Shown here: in pieces, positions 26,259-35,481 of the stretch
Numbering within the stretch: position 1 is the first letter of the stretch
Layout: every line of letters begins with the position of its first letter
NCBI RefSeq assembly: GCF_003002025.1
Contig: NZ_PVZB01000018.1
Location: forward strand, 1 to 64,000
Origin: Paraburkholderia sp. BL25I1N1
GTDB lineage: Bacteria > Pseudomonadota > Gammaproteobacteria > Burkholderiales > Burkholderiaceae
Direction of reading: 5' to 3'
Length of the DNA: 64,000 nucleotides
Made by a program: the position numbers and the translations under genes
Notes under the pieces: model-generated
Database searches by the model: none
The model's input: the letters and a program-made list of their open reading frames with translations, nothing else
Told to the model about the DNA's origin: nothing

Positions 26259-27509
26259 ATGAGCACCGAGTCCACCAAGCCTAATCCCGCTGCCGCCTTC
26301 CCGATCACCGACGAAGTCCGTCACGCCCTCGCCGTCACCAAACGCGGTGTCGACGAACTGCTGATCGAAGACGAATTCGCGCAAAAACTCGCGAAGAGCG
26401 CGGCGACTGGCAAGCCGCTGCGTATCAAACTCGGGCTCGATCCGACCGCGCCGGACATCCACATCGGCCACACGGTCGTGTTGAACAAGATGCGTCAGCT
26501 GCAGGATCTCGGCCACACCGTGATCTTCCTGATCGGTGATTTCACGTCGCTGATCGGCGATCCGTCGGGCCGCAACGCCACGCGTCCGCCCCTCACGCGC
26601 GAGCAGATCGAATCGAACGCGAAAACGTATTTCGATCAGGCCGCGCTCGTGCTCGACCGCGACAAGACCGAGATCCGCTACAACAGCGAATGGTCGATGC
26701 CGCTCGGCGCCGACGGCATGATCAAGCTCGCGTCACGCTACACGGTGGCGCGGATTCTCGAACGCGAAGACTTCACCAAGCGTTTTCAGGGTGGCGTGCC
26801 GATCTCGATTCACGAGTTCCTGTATCCGCTGATGCAAGGCTACGACTCGGTGGCGCTGAACGCGGATCTCGAACTCGGCGGCACGGACCAGAAGTTCAAT
26901 CTGCTGGTAGGCCGCGAGTTGCAGAAGCAATACGGCCAGGAACAGCAATGCATCCTGACAATGCCGCTGCTCGAAGGGCTGGACGGCGTCGAGAAGATGT
27001 CGAAGTCGAAGAACAACTACATCGGCATCAGCGAAAAGCCGACCGACATGTTCGGCAAGCTGATGAGCATTTCCGATGTGCTGATGTGGCGTTACTTCGA
27101 ACTGCTGTCGTTCCGTCCGATGGACGAAATCGCCGGGTTCAAGAGGGAAATCGAAGCGGGCCGCAATCCGCGCGATTTCAAGGTGCTGCTCGGCCAGGAA
27201 ATCGTCGCACGCTTCCACTCGCAAGCCGATGCCGAGCGCGCGCTCGAAGACTTCAACCATCGCGCGAAAGGCGGCGTGCCGGACGATATTCCGGCCGTGA
27301 CGCTCGCGGGCGCACCGCTCGCGATTGGCCAGTTGCTCAAGCAGGCCAATCTCGTGCCGTCGACGAGCGAAGCGCTGCGCAACATCGAGCAGGGCGGTGT
27401 GAAGATCGACGGCGCGACCGTGTCCGACAAGGGCCTGAAAGTCGAAGCCGGCGAGTACGTCGTGCAGGTCGGCAAGCGCCGTTTTGCGCGCGTTACGCTG
27501 ACAGCCTGA
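26259..27509 (+). CDS. tyrS: Tyrosyl-tRNA synthetase
   Basis: The 416-residue class I synthetase has HIGH at residues 68-71 and KMSKS at 246-250, plus DFTSLIGDPSGR and a C-terminal S4 RNA-binding domain. ATG 26259 (MSTESTKP) is preferred over the upstream in-frame start at 26151, because the added 36 residues have no family counterpart. dtd follows after 31 bp. Confidence 0.96.
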   Translation: MSTESTKPNPAAAFPITDEVRHALAVTKRGVDELLIEDEFAQKLAKSAATGKPLRIKLGLDPTAPDIHIGHTVVLNKMRQLQDLGHTVIFLIGDFTSLIGDPSGRNATRPPLTREQIESNAKTYFDQAALVLDRDKTEIRYNSEWSMPLGADGMIKLASRYTVARILEREDFTKRFQGGVPISIHEFLYPLMQGYDSVALNADLELGGTDQKFNLLVGRELQKQYGQEQQCILTMPLLEGLDGVEKMSKSKNNYIGISEKPTDMFGKLMSISDVLMWRYFELLSFRPMDEIAGFKREIEAGRNPRDFKVLLGQEIVARFHSQADAERALEDFNHRAKGGVPDDIPAVTLAGAPLAIGQLLKQANLVPSTSEALRNIEQGGVKIDGATVSDKGLKVEAGEYVVQVGKRRFARVTLTA

Positions 27510-27540
27510 TGTTCAGAGCGGCGCTTCCGGAGTTGAGCCG

Positions 27541-27999
27541 ATGATCGCGCTGATCCAACGCGTGCGGCGCGCGGAAGTGCGCGTGGCCGACCGCGTGACC
27601 GGCGGGATCGAAGCGGGACTGCTCGCGTTCGTGTGCGCCGAACGCGGCGACACCGAGGCAGCCGCCGAACGGCTGCTGGCCAAGGTGCTCGGCTACCGCG
27701 TGTTCAGCGATGCCGCCGGCAAGATGAATCTCTCCGTGCAGAATATCGACGGCGCCGGGCGCGCGGGCGGTTTGCTGCTCGTGTCGCAGTTCACGCTGGC
27801 CGCGGACACCAACAGCGGCCTGCGCCCGAGCTTTACGCCGGCCGCGCCGCCGGATGAAGGCAAGCGCCTGTTCGACTACTTCGTCGCGGCGGCGCGGGTG
27901 AAACATCCGATCGTCGAGACCGGCGAGTTCGGCGCCGACATGCAGGTCTCGCTCGTCAACGACGGGCCGGTCACGTTCTGGCTAAAGACGAACGCCTGA
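27541..27999 (+). CDS. dtd: D-aminoacyl-tRNA deacylase
   Basis: Dtd removes D-amino acids, notably D-Tyr, and glycine mischarged on tRNA. The 152-residue protein has the active-site stretches LLLVSQFTLAADT, NSGLRPSFT and the NDGPVTFWL loop. Its position just behind tyrS fits its role in proofreading D-Tyr-tRNA, and the two are probably one operon. Confidence 0.96.
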   Translation: MIALIQRVRRAEVRVADRVTGGIEAGLLAFVCAERGDTEAAAERLLAKVLGYRVFSDAAGKMNLSVQNIDGAGRAGGLLLVSQFTLAADTNSGLRPSFTPAAPPDEGKRLFDYFVAAARVKHPIVETGEFGADMQVSLVNDGPVTFWLKTNA

Positions 28000-28103
28000 T
28001 CTCTATCCTTCAATGCGCACCTTGGCGTGCGCATCCATTCCTCCAGCCGCTTTTGCGACAATAGCGGCTCGGCAACACCGGCCAAGGCGCCCACTTTCTT
28101 TCC

Positions 28104-28775
28104 ATGACGACGCAGATTCTGTTCATCCGGCACGGCGAGACCGACTGGAACCGCATCAAGCGCATTCAAGGTCACATCGACATTCCGCTCGCTACCACGG
28201 GGCTCGCGCAAGCGCAGCGCCTGGCGCGCCGCATGGCCGATGAGGCGAAGCAGGGCGCACGCCTCGACGCGATCTATTCGAGCGACCTGCAACGCGCGCA
28301 GCAAACTGCCCAGCCGGTCGCCGACGTGCTCAGCTTGCCGCTGCAATTGCGCGAGGGTCTGCGCGAGCGTTCCTATGGCGCGTTCCAGGGCCACGATAGC
28401 GACGAGATCGCCCTGCGTTTCCCCGACGAATACGCGCACTGGCAAACCCGCGATGCAGGCTTCGCACCGCCGGACGGCGAGTCGCTGCGCACGCTCTACC
28501 ATCGCGTGCTGCACGCGATCGAACCGCTGGTCGCCGCGCATCCCGGTGGGCGGATTGCCTGCGTCGCGCACGGCGGCGTGCTCGATTGCGTGCGACGCTT
28601 TGCCTGCGGTTTGCCGCTCGATGCACCGCGTAACTACCCGCTGCTGAACACGAGCGTGAACACGGTGGATTTCGACAACGGCAAGGCGACGATCGTGTCG
28701 TGGGCGGACGTCTCGCACCTCGATGCGCCGAGCGAGGATGATAGCTTCAAGAAGGTGCCGCAGCCGGGGCGGTGA
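28104..28775 (+). CDS. Histidine phosphatase (phosphoglycerate mutase-like)
   Basis: The 223-residue protein has the RHG motif (FIRHGETDWN, His10 as the phospho-acceptor) and the second histidine in CVAHGGVLD. The length and motifs fit the GpmB/CobC-type phosphatase branch rather than true cofactor-dependent mutase. The substrate cannot be told from sequence. It lies 104 bp behind dtd and may share its transcript. Confidence 0.85.
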   Translation: MTTQILFIRHGETDWNRIKRIQGHIDIPLATTGLAQAQRLARRMADEAKQGARLDAIYSSDLQRAQQTAQPVADVLSLPLQLREGLRERSYGAFQGHDSDEIALRFPDEYAHWQTRDAGFAPPDGESLRTLYHRVLHAIEPLVAAHPGGRIACVAHGGVLDCVRRFACGLPLDAPRNYPLLNTSVNTVDFDNGKATIVSWADVSHLDAPSEDDSFKKVPQPGR

Positions 28776-28961
28776 TTGGCGTGCGTCGATTGGGCGGCGT
28801 GAGTTTGCGCGGCTGATTCGGACCGTCCGCGCGCGGCCAGCGAATTCGGGCGGCCGAAGAACGGTGTCGCAACTTATACGCATATTCACGCGGTTTTTGT
28901 CCGCGACTGTCACGGACGTTTGATCGCGCAGCTTGTGCGCGTTCGAGCGCCGTCGCTCGCG

Positions 28962-29903
28962 TTACTCCGTTTCGCTTACGCCAGCGGCGACGCGCCGGCG
29001 CGCCCGTTTCGACACACCATTCACCAGCGCCCAGCGAATGACCGGCGCGATTAGCCGCACACCAGGCCTCGCCACCGCGCGGCGAAGCACCGCATAGCGC
29101 TGGAATCCCAGCATCGCCTGTGCCCAATCGGGCAGAAGATCGACGCCGGCGTTGACCATCAAGACGCCGGCCGGCCGCATCGATACGCTCGGGGCGGGCG
29201 CGTTCATCAGAACCCTCACGACTTCGCGCGTGCGCTCGCTCGCGAAAAGCCCGGGCTGCATCGCGAGCAGATAAGCGTCGATCTCGGCGCGCGAACGCGG
29301 AATGTCCGACGCGCCGAGCATCTCCGCAATTCGTGCGGTCTCCATGAAGTACTGATCCTGCGCGGCGATCGACAGCGACGGATTCACATAGCGCAAGTGC
29401 GCGGTCATGAAACTCGATACTTCGGCGACATGCACCCAGGTCAACAGCGCGGGCTCGCTCGCGCGATAGGGCCGGCCGTCAGGCGCGACGCCGCTCACGC
29501 CAAGATGAATGTGCTTCACACGTTCGATCAGCGCCAGCGCGTCGCGCCGGCTCCCGAAGGTGGTGCCCGCGATAAACGTCGCGGTGCGGCGCAGGCGGCC
29601 AAGAATATCCGTGCGAAACGTCGAATGGTCCCACACGCCGGCGAGCGCCAGCGGGTGCAGCGCCTGGAGCAGAAGCGCGCTGATGCCGCCCGTCATCATG
29701 GATGTGAAATCGGCGTGGACTTTCCAGCACATCGAGTCCGGGCCGAACAGACCAGGGTCGCCCGGAGGCGACGAGTAGTCGAGCGTGGGACCGCTGCCGC
29801 TTGTCAGATGCGTGACGCCGGCGGCCAGTTTCGAGCGGAGCCTGCCGGTGAGAAGATGCGCGAGACCGTTGGACGAGTTGGGCTGACTGGTTTGGTCGGA
29901 CAT
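28962..29903 (-). CDS. Oxygenase MpaB family protein (DUF2236)
   Basis: The protein has the DUF2236/MpaB features PGDPGLFGPDSMCWKVHAD, QALHPLALAGVWDHS and LLTWVHVAEVSSFM, where conserved histidines bind haem in characterised relatives. The start at 29903 (MSDQTSQPN) gives 313 residues and is preferred over 29960, which would overlap ruvB. It lies just downstream of ruvB on the same strand. No substrate can be assigned. Confidence 0.82.
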   Translation of the reverse strand: MSDQTSQPNSSNGLAHLLTGRLRSKLAAGVTHLTSGSGPTLDYSSPPGDPGLFGPDSMCWKVHADFTSMMTGGISALLLQALHPLALAGVWDHSTFRTDILGRLRRTATFIAGTTFGSRRDALALIERVKHIHLGVSGVAPDGRPYRASEPALLTWVHVAEVSSFMTAHLRYVNPSLSIAAQDQYFMETARIAEMLGASDIPRSRAEIDAYLLAMQPGLFASERTREVVRVLMNAPAPSVSMRPAGVLMVNAGVDLLPDWAQAMLGFQRYAVLRRAVARPGVRLIAPVIRWALVNGVSKRARRRVAAGVSETE

Positions 29904-29938
29904 CCTGATTCGGTTTCGTGAGGCTCGACGTGTGCCGC

Positions 29939-31003
29939 TCAGGTCGCGGCCGAATCCCATAGACCCGGCAGGCCGCTCGACGAATCCGGCGCGGCGAGGC
30001 CGAAATGCCGGTACGTGAGCAGCGTGGCGACGCGGCCGCGCGGCGTGCGTTGCAGGAAGCCTTGCTGGATCAGATACGGCTCGAGCACATCTTCAATCGT
30101 GTCGCGCTCTTCGCCGATTGCCGCCGCCAGATTGTCGACGCCGACCGGGCCGCCGTCGAACTTGTGCAGAATTGCTTCGAGCAGCTTACGGTCCATCAGG
30201 TCGAAGCCGACTGCATCCACGTCGAGCATCTTGAGTGCGGCGTCGGCCACTTGCGCGGTGATGTTGCCGTCGGCCTTCACTTCGGCGAAGTCACGTACGC
30301 GCCGCAGCAAGCGGTTCGCGATCCGCGGCGTGCCGCGCGCGCGCTTGGCGATTTCGAACGCGCCGTCAGGATGGATCTGTGCATGAAGCAGCGACGCCGA
30401 ACGCGTAACGATGCGCGCCAGTTCCTCGGCGTTATAAAACTCGAGCCGCGCCACGATGCCGAAGCGGTCGCGCAGCGGGTTGGTCAGCATGCCCGCGCGC
30501 GTGGTCGCGCCGACCAGCGTGAACGGTTGCAGGTCGAGCTTCACGCTGCGCGCGGCCGGCCCTTCGCCGATCATGATGTCGATCTGATAATCCTCCAACG
30601 CCGGATACAGAATTTCTTCGACGACCGGCGAGAGCCGGTGGATTTCGTCGATGAACAAAACGTCGTTGGCTTCGAGATTGGTGAGCAGCGCGGCGAGGTC
30701 GCCGGCGCGCTCGAGCACCGGTCCCGACGTTTGCCGCAAATTCACGCCCATTTCCCGCGCGATGATGTGCGCCAGCGTGGTTTTGCCGAGGCCCGGCGGC
30801 CCGAACAGCAGGACGTGGTCGAGCGATTCGGAGCGGCGCTTGGCGGCCTCGATAAAGATTTCCAGCTGGCCGCGCACTTTTTCCTGCCCGACATATTCTT
30901 CGAGCTGGCGCGGACGCAACGCGCGCTCGAACGCTTCTTCGTTCGGCGAGACGGGCGTGGCCGCGATGATGCGCTCGGCGGCGAGTTTGTCGGTTTCGAT
31001 CAT
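29939..31003 (-). CDS. ruvB: Holliday junction DNA helicase RuvB
   Basis: The 354-residue AAA+ motor drives branch migration with RuvA. It has Walker A GPPGLGKTT, Walker B DVLFIDEIHRL, the DRFGIVARLEFY sensor region and a C-terminal winged helix (RTPRGRVATL). ruvA is upstream on the same strand with a 117-bp gap, wider than usual. Confidence 0.97.
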   Translation of the reverse strand: MIETDKLAAERIIAATPVSPNEEAFERALRPRQLEEYVGQEKVRGQLEIFIEAAKRRSESLDHVLLFGPPGLGKTTLAHIIAREMGVNLRQTSGPVLERAGDLAALLTNLEANDVLFIDEIHRLSPVVEEILYPALEDYQIDIMIGEGPAARSVKLDLQPFTLVGATTRAGMLTNPLRDRFGIVARLEFYNAEELARIVTRSASLLHAQIHPDGAFEIAKRARGTPRIANRLLRRVRDFAEVKADGNITAQVADAALKMLDVDAVGFDLMDRKLLEAILHKFDGGPVGVDNLAAAIGEERDTIEDVLEPYLIQQGFLQRTPRGRVATLLTYRHFGLAAPDSSSGLPGLWDSAAT

Positions 31004-31120
31004 GCGTTCATTGTACCGCGAGCCGCCTGCCGCGAAACTCGGCCGAATGGCCAGGGTGCGCGGCGTGTAGGCGCGTGCGAAGCTTCAGCTGTCGCTCGCA
31101 TGTCGAACCGGAGGCTGAGC

Positions 31121-31702
31121 TTAGCCCTTGGACAGCGCCTTCAACGCGAGCTTGATGCCCTCGGAAACGCCGGTGCCGGCCGGCACGTTTTTGACGGCGG
31201 CCAACGCTTCTTTTTCGGAGTAACCCAATGCGAGCAGTGCGTTCAGGATATCGGAGGCGTGGTCGGATGCCGACGCCGCGCCCGCCATCGCGCCCAGGTC
31301 TGCGCCGATCTTGCCCTTCAGTTCGAGGAGCAAGCGCTCCGCCGTTTTCTTGCCGATGCCCGGCACGCGCGTCAGACGCGCCGCGTCCTGCATCGTGACG
31401 GTCTGCGCGAGTTCATGCACGCTCATGCCCGACAGCACCGCCAACGCCATGCGCGCGCCGATGCCGGAGATTTTCAGCAGTTCGCGGAACGTCGAGCGTT
31501 CCTCGGCGGTGCCGAAGCCGTACAGCAGATGCGCATCTTCGCGGACGATCATCTGCGTGAGCAACACGACGCGCTCGCCGGTGGAGGGCAGGTTGTAGAA
31601 CGTGCTCATCGGCACATCGACTTCGTAACCGACGCCGTTGCAGTCGATGAGCAGATGCGGCGGGTTTTTTTCCAGCAGAACGCCGGCAATGCGACCGATC
31701 AT
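31121..31702 (-). CDS. ruvA: Holliday junction DNA-binding protein RuvA
   Basis: The 193-residue protein has the N-terminal OB domain (MIGRIAGVLLEKNPPHLLIDCNG), the helix-hairpin-helix pair (LLKISGIGARMAL, LTRVPGIGKKTAE) and the C-terminal RuvB-contact domain (ALLALGYSEKEA). It forms the tetrameric platform on four-way junctions. ruvC lies further upstream, separated by an opposite-strand gene. Confidence 0.97.
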   Translation of the reverse strand: MIGRIAGVLLEKNPPHLLIDCNGVGYEVDVPMSTFYNLPSTGERVVLLTQMIVREDAHLLYGFGTAEERSTFRELLKISGIGARMALAVLSGMSVHELAQTVTMQDAARLTRVPGIGKKTAERLLLELKGKIGADLGAMAGAASASDHASDILNALLALGYSEKEALAAVKNVPAGTGVSEGIKLALKALSKG

Positions 31703-31862
31703 GGCGAATTCAATCTCGAGAGAAAGGGCGAGTGTAGCGCAGCGCGTGAGCGTCGAGTGGACAGCGAGTTACGCGTAATCGCGGTTGACCCGCGCGAGGC
31801 CACCCCATAGACTGAGCTCCCTTTTGGCGGGTTCTCAACCCACTCACCCAGAAGGAGCTTTC

Positions 31863-32495
31863 ATGCTGAGCCTCACCACTCTCGCGCTGTTTGGCGGCGC
31901 GTGTCTCGCGTTGACCGCCACGCCCGGTCCCGACATGTTGCTGATTGCCTCGCGCAGTGTGAGCCAGGGGCGTTCCGCGGGCTTTGCGTCGTTGGCGGGC
32001 ATTCTGGTCGGCACGTATTGTCACGCGTTGGCCGCGGCGTTCGGCTTGTCACAACTCTTTCTGGCCGTGCCAATGGCATACGACGTCGTGCGATTTGCCG
32101 GCGCCGCGTACCTGCTCTATCTCGCCTGGAAAACATTCCGTGCGCAGGGCACGGTGCTCGCGCCCAATGCGTCGATGAGCCGTTATCCGATTGGCCGCAT
32201 TTTCCGTCAGGGCCTCTTCACCAATCTGCTGAATCCAAAAGTCGCGCTGTTCGTGCTCGCACTATTTCCGCAATTCGTGCGGCCCGAAGCGGGGTCGGTC
32301 GCGTTGCAGATCATGGTATTGGCCACCGTGCTGAACCTGATCGGCTTCTGCGTGAATGGCGCGGTGATCCTGATGGCGAGCAAGCTGAGCCGCAAGCTGT
32401 CGGCAGGGCGGCGGCCGTCCCGGGTGCCGCAGTATTTGTTGGGTACGGTTTTCGCGGGGTTGGCTTGCCGCCTCGCGCTGGCTAGCCGGACTTGA
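31863..32495 (+). CDS. LysE-family amino acid exporter
   Basis: The 210-residue membrane protein has about six hydrophobic segments and the LysE/RhtB N-terminal motif ALTATPGPDMLLI and FRQGLFTNLLNPK. Such proteins export amino acids, homoserine lactones or related small molecules; the substrate is not predictable. ATG 31863, with AGAAGGAGC at 31850-31858, is chosen over the longer in-frame ORF from 31785. It lies on the opposite strand inside the ruvC-ruvA interval. Confidence 0.9.
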   Translation: MLSLTTLALFGGACLALTATPGPDMLLIASRSVSQGRSAGFASLAGILVGTYCHALAAAFGLSQLFLAVPMAYDVVRFAGAAYLLYLAWKTFRAQGTVLAPNASMSRYPIGRIFRQGLFTNLLNPKVALFVLALFPQFVRPEAGSVALQIMVLATVLNLIGFCVNGAVILMASKLSRKLSAGRRPSRVPQYLLGTVFAGLACRLALASRT

Positions 32496-32537
32496 TCGGG
32501 CAACTGCGCAGTGTAGATGCGTTGCGTACCATCTTGC

Positions 32538-32614
32538 GTGAGCCGTGAGCCGTGAGCCGTGAGCCGTGAGCCGTGAGCCGTGAGCCGTGAGCCGTGAGCC
32601 GTGAGCCGTGAGCC
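32538..32614 (+). repeat. Heptanucleotide tandem repeat (GTGAGCC) x11
   Basis: Eleven uninterrupted, identical copies of GTGAGCC (77 bp) lie in the 217-bp spacer between the convergent LysE-family and ruvC genes. Flanking sequence holds degenerate traces (GAGCC, CGAGCC). Perfect short-unit arrays of this kind expand and contract by polymerase slippage. It is not within a coding region, so no frame is switched. Confidence 0.95.
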
Positions 32615-32712
32615 GAGCCACGAACGCCGAGCCATGAGGCGGCCCACGGGCCTTGAGCGACGACGCACGCGGGCGCGGTGCTAAATGCGGTGAACGGGTT
32701 GCGCTTGTAGCG

Positions 32713-33255
32713 CTACCCCACCAAACGTCCGCGCCTCACCCGCAGCCCCTTCTTCGCCAGCGAGGGCGCAATGCCGCCCAACGTGCTTAGCGTCGTGCCG
32801 CCGTGTGCGTGGCAGATTGCCATGCCGAGCGCGTCGGCGGCGTCGGTGCCGGGTACGCCGGAGAGATTGAGCAGGCGCACCACCATTTGTTGCATCTGCT
32901 CTTTGGTTGCGCGGCCATAGCCCACCACGGCCTGTTTCAATTGCAGGGCCGTATATTCGGCGACCGGCACGCCACCCGCGACCAGTCCGCAGATCGCCGC
33001 GCCGCGCGCCTGGCCGAGCAGCAAGGTGGATTGCGGGTTGACGTTGACGAACACTTTTTCAATCGCCGACTGATCCGGCGAATGCTGGCGGATCAATGTG
33101 GAGATGCCTTCGAAGATAGTGCCCAGACGCGACGGCAAATCGGCGTCGGCGGTTTTGATGACGCCGCTTGCGACATAGCTGAGCTTGTGGCCGCTTTGGT
33201 CGATCACGCCGAAGCCGGTCACGCGCAGGCCGGGGTCGATGCCGAGAATTCTCAT
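32713..33255 (-). CDS. ruvC: Holliday junction resolvase RuvC
   Basis: The 180-residue endonuclease has the acidic active site beginning MRILGIDPGL (Asp7), then AIEKVFVNVNPQST and the C-terminal DAADALGMAICHAHG. The start at 33255 is the family start; the longer in-frame extension to 33369 has no homologous character. It completes the RuvABC set but is separated from ruvA by the LysE gene. Confidence 0.96.
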   Translation of the reverse strand: MRILGIDPGLRVTGFGVIDQSGHKLSYVASGVIKTADADLPSRLGTIFEGISTLIRQHSPDQSAIEKVFVNVNPQSTLLLGQARGAAICGLVAGGVPVAEYTALQLKQAVVGYGRATKEQMQQMVVRLLNLSGVPGTDAADALGMAICHAHGGTTLSTLGGIAPSLAKKGLRVRRGRLVG

Positions 33256-33383
33256 GAGGTGCCGCAAAGGCGGTAAAAACCAGGTGCTTGCGATACTACA
33301 ACACCCGCGCCACGTGGCGGTCGGCGCGTGGCGATGTCGGCGGAATAAAAACTGCTGGGTGTGCTGCAAGGAGGCATTCGCAC

Positions 33384-33623
33384 ATGGAGCGCTATCGGAA
33401 TCTCAGCGGCGACTCGGGCGTCGAGGCTTATGAAATCAGCGACGATTTCGTCGCAGTCCGCTTCAGGCACGGTGTGGTGTATTGGTACACCGAGGCCAGC
33501 GTCGGCGCACGGCATGTCGCTGCGTTGAAACGTCTCGCGCAACGCGGGCAGGGGCTCAGCACTTATATCAGCCAACACGCTGATGTGAGTGGCGGCTATG
33601 CGAGAAAGGAACCGGACGACTGA
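33384..33623 (+). CDS. Small conserved-looking protein, function unknown (KTSC-like pattern)
   Basis: The 79-residue product has AAGGAGG 9 bp before ATG 33384. The body SDDFVAVRFRHGVVYWYTEASVGARHVAALKR has the alternating pattern of a small beta-sheet plus helix, reminiscent of KTSC domains. That likeness is by eye only. It is a single gene on the + strand between ruvC and purH, both on the - strand. I assign no function. Confidence 0.65.
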   Translation: MERYRNLSGDSGVEAYEISDDFVAVRFRHGVVYWYTEASVGARHVAALKRLAQRGQGLSTYISQHADVSGGYARKEPDD

Positions 33624-33751
33624 GCGACGCGCAACGCGGAGCGCGGGCATGGCAGAGCCGGAACAAGCGGCACACCGGGCACAACCGGAACAGGTGAAAC
33701 AAAGCGGAACAAGCAAAGCAACCGGCACACGAGTCGCCCCAACGCCGCACC

Positions 33752-33790
33752 AAAAAAAACGGCCCGGCGAATAATTCCGCCAGGCCGTTT
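33752..33790 (-). terminator. Intrinsic terminator of purH
   Basis: On the minus strand AAACGGCC pairs with GGCCGTTT around an inner GGCGGAATTATTCGCC stem-loop, followed by eight T residues. It lies about 70 bp beyond the purH stop. Confidence 0.85.
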
Positions 33791-33860
33791 CCCTAAACCT
33801 CAACCCTCACCAGCAACCCCGGTTTCAACAAGAACCCGGCGCCACTGCCAACCCCCAAAA

Positions 33861-35426
33861 TCAATGCCGGAAATGTCGCACGCCAGTCAGCACCATCGCG
33901 ATATTGTGTTCATCCGCGGCGCCAACCACTTCATCATCGCGCATCGAGCCGCCCGGCTGAATCACGCAGGTCGCGCCTGCCGCCACCACTACGTCGAGGC
34001 CGTCGCGGAACGGAAAGAACGCATCCGACGCCACGGCCGAACCGGCCAGCGTCAAACCGGCATTCTGCGCCTTGATGCTCGCAATGCGCGCGGAGTCCAC
34101 GCGGCTCATCTGGCCGGCGCCGACGCCGAGCGTCATGCCGTTGCCGCAGAACACGATGGCGTTCGACTTCACGAACTTCGCCACGCGCCACGCGAACAGC
34201 AGATCGTCCATTTCCTTCGGCGTCGGATGACGCTTCGTGACCACGCGCAGTTCGTGCGGCTGCACGTTCTTCGAGTCGAGCGATTGCACCAGCAGGCCGC
34301 CGCCCACGCGCTTCAGATCGAACGCGTTATGGCCTTCGCCCAGCGCGATTTCCAGCAGACGCACGTTCTGCTTGGCCGCGAACACCTGGCGCGCTTCGGC
34401 GCTGAACGACGGCGCGATCAGCACTTCGACGAACTGCTTGGCCACGGCTTGCGCCGCCGCTTCATCCACTTCGCGGTTGAAGGCGATGATGCCGCCGAAC
34501 GCCGAGGTCGGATCGGTCTGCAGCGCCTTGGCGTATGCGTCGTGCGCATCCGCGCCGAGCGCCACGCCGCACGGATTTGCGTGCTTGACGATCACGCAGG
34601 CCGGCACGTCGAAAGTCTTCACGCATTCCCACGCTGCGTCCGAATCCGCAATGTTGTTGTACGACAGTTCCTTGCCTTGCAACTGGTTGTAGTTCGCCAG
34701 CGCGCCGGCCGGCACCGACAGGTCGCGGTAGAACGCCGCGCTCTGATGCGGGTTTTCGCCGTAGCGCAGATCCTGCACTTTCTCGAACGCGAGGTTGAAC
34801 GTCGCCGGATACGTGTTGCGCGACGAGTGTTGCAACTCGTCGGTGAGGCTCGTCAGATAGTTCGTGATCGCGCCGTCGTATTGCGCGGTGTGCGCGAATA
34901 CTTTGGTGGCGAGGCGGAAGTTCGTCTTGTACGACACGGCATTGCGGTTCGCGCGCATTTCGTCGAGCACGACCGCGTAGTCGGCCGGATCGACCACCAC
35001 CGTCACGTCGCGATGGTTCTTCGCGGCCGACCGCAGCATGGTCGGGCCGCCAATGTCGATGTTCTCGATCGCGTCTTCCAGCGAGCATTCTTCTTTCGAC
35101 ACGGTCTGCACGAACGGATATAGATTCACGACCAGCAGGTCGATGGTCGGAATGTCGTGCTTTTCAAGCGCTGCCATGTGTTCCGGCAGGTCGCGGCGCG
35201 CGAGAATGCCGCCGTGCACCTTCGGATGCAGCGTTTTCACGCGCCCGTCCAGCATTTCCGGGAAGCCCGTGTAATCGGCGACTTCGGTGACGGAGAGACC
35301 CGCGTCCGCGAGTAGTTTCGCGGTGCCGCCGGTCGACAGGATCTTGACGCCGAGGTCCGACAGCGACTTGGCGAAGTCGACAATGCCGGACTTGTCGGAA
35401 ACGGAGATGAGCGCTTGCTTGATCAT
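33861..35426 (-). CDS. purH: Bifunctional AICAR formyltransferase / IMP cyclohydrolase
   Basis: PurH does the last two steps of IMP synthesis. The 521-residue protein has the N-terminal IMP cyclohydrolase domain (MIKQALISVSDKSGIVDFAK, LLSTGGTAKLL-like loop) and the C-terminal transformylase domain with the KHANPCG motif. fis and dusB lie upstream on the same strand, giving an apparent dusB-fis-purH unit with a 55-bp fis-purH gap. Confidence 0.98.
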   Translation of the reverse strand: MIKQALISVSDKSGIVDFAKSLSDLGVKILSTGGTAKLLADAGLSVTEVADYTGFPEMLDGRVKTLHPKVHGGILARRDLPEHMAALEKHDIPTIDLLVVNLYPFVQTVSKEECSLEDAIENIDIGGPTMLRSAAKNHRDVTVVVDPADYAVVLDEMRANRNAVSYKTNFRLATKVFAHTAQYDGAITNYLTSLTDELQHSSRNTYPATFNLAFEKVQDLRYGENPHQSAAFYRDLSVPAGALANYNQLQGKELSYNNIADSDAAWECVKTFDVPACVIVKHANPCGVALGADAHDAYAKALQTDPTSAFGGIIAFNREVDEAAAQAVAKQFVEVLIAPSFSAEARQVFAAKQNVRLLEIALGEGHNAFDLKRVGGGLLVQSLDSKNVQPHELRVVTKRHPTPKEMDDLLFAWRVAKFVKSNAIVFCGNGMTLGVGAGQMSRVDSARIASIKAQNAGLTLAGSAVASDAFFPFRDGLDVVVAAGATCVIQPGGSMRDDEVVGAADEHNIAMVLTGVRHFRH

Positions 35427-35481
35427 GATGAAGACGAAAAGCCGAAGGGAAACGTGGCAGGGCGCCTGAAACTACAACGAA

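Noticed and set aside
30005..31810. 601-codon + strand frame across ruvB and ruvA
   Set aside because: Shadow of two well-supported minus-strand genes; composition is Arg/Ala-rich and non-homologous.
32538..32614. CRISPR array
   Set aside because: The units are 7 bp with no spacers and no cas genes, so it is a simple tandem repeat.
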